From contig NZ_LT630337.1 in the NCBI RefSeq assembly GCF_900117315.1, positions 3,282,011-3,346,010 on the forward strand: a stretch of DNA of 64,000 nucleotides, written 5' to 3'. Source of the DNA: Bacillus massilinigeriensis (lineage in GTDB: Bacteria > Bacillota > Bacilli > Bacillales > Cytobacillaceae). The notes under the pieces were generated by a model. It had not been told where the DNA came from. It did not search any database and saw nothing but the letters and a program-made list of their open reading frames with translations. The position numbers and the translations under genes are program-made. This document shows, piece after piece, positions 63,724 to 64,000 of the stretch; the first letter of the stretch is position 1, and every line of letters starts with the position of its first letter.

Positions 63724-63876
63724 AAATTTTTTTAAAAGATATTTTTATTTTAGACTCGCAGTTAGTTAACGTCGTCCTGATCTCAGAAAGCTAATTCAAG
63801 CAGCAGTTCGATCAGTACGCTGAAGTATTTCGATGAAGCAATTTCGGTCGTGCTCTACCAATTGAGCTAGGCCGGC
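63724..63876 (-). repeat. tRNA-half repeat unit, Thr copy 1
   Basis: The 26-nt 5' part of tRNA-Thr recurs exactly at 63851-63876 (period 153 bp). Stem CTGATC (63777-63782) pairs with GATCAG (63810-63815) around 27 nt. Confidence 0.85.
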
Positions 63877-64000
63877 AAATTTTTTAAAAGATATTTTTAT
63901 TTTAGACTCGCAGTTAGTTAACGTCGTCCTGATCTCAGAAAGCTAATTCAAGCAGCAGTTCGATCAGTACGCTGAAGTATTTCAGTGAAGCAATTTCGGT
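63877..64000 (-). repeat. tRNA-half repeat unit, Thr copy 2 (cut by window end)
   Basis: Near-identical to Thr copy 1, with a one-base shorter T-run and a small change near 63984. The window ends about two bases before the next tRNA half would start, so the array continues. Confidence 0.82.

Overview
The window is chromosomal DNA from a low-GC, endospore-forming member of the Bacillaceae. Most genes match the yt* region of the Bacillus subtilis chromosome in sequence and largely in order: ytpP, ytoP, ytzB, ytnP, trmB, ytzH, ytmP, ytlR/Q, thpR, pepV, ytzE, ytzG, murJ, ytfP, leuS, yttB, ytqAB, ytpAB, ytoA, asnB, metK, pckA, ytmBA, ytlACD, ytkD, luxS, ytjA, ytiB, menFDHBEC, menA and a trnB-type tRNA cluster. 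Sporulation-type genes (Cse60, spore-surface sugar genes), a leucine T-box and an S-box riboswitch fit this assignment. The exact genus is not resolved.

Layout. 1-18 kb: housekeeping genes, mostly on the minus strand (redox, peptidases, quorum-quenching lactonase, tRNA/rRNA modification, lipid II flippase, leuS with T-box), plus one 117-bp GC-rich palindromic repeat. 18.4-24.2 kb: a small accessory cluster of three sugar-nucleotide SDR enzymes, a glycosyltransferase, a DUF4183 protein and a DUF1796 protein, probably for spore-surface glycan. 24.3-31.8 kb: transporter, the mnmL/mnmM tRNA wobble-modification pair, ytpAB (lysophospholipid/terpenoid) and a C39-type peptidase. 31.8-34.9 kb: a 3.06-kb transposon with 27-bp inverted repeats, an 83-aa regulator-like protein, a 650-aa zinc-ribbon transposase and a lipoprotein cargo gene. 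It sits exactly in the loop of the terminator shared by the C39 peptidase gene and asnB. 34.9-50.9 kb: asnB, metK with SAM-I riboswitch, pckA with a CcpN-like operator, an ABC importer, cls, luxS, yidD, a beta-carbonic anhydrase and a Zur-boxed znuA. 50.9-59.8 kb: the menaquinone operon and divergent menA. 60-64 kb: a truncated ISL3 transposase and a 19-gene tRNA cluster read on the minus strand.

The most unusual signal is in the tRNA cluster. Upstream of five tRNA genes (Phe, fMet, Ile2, Lys, Thr) lie 138-161-bp repeat units. Each contains a copy of the 5' part of that same tRNA, cut at the same GAGCA motif, fused to a hairpin element. The hairpin's 6-bp stem differs between loci but stays fully complementary, and its loop is always 27 nt. 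At Lys and Thr the unit is tandemly duplicated. I do not recognise this as a described family. The terminator-inserted transposon is the second main candidate for novelty.

Genes that work together: ytqA/ytqB in mnm5s2U34 formation; menFDHBEC plus menA in menaquinone synthesis; metK and luxS in SAM production and recycling; ytlA/C/D as one importer; the sugar-nucleotide cluster in a surface glycan.
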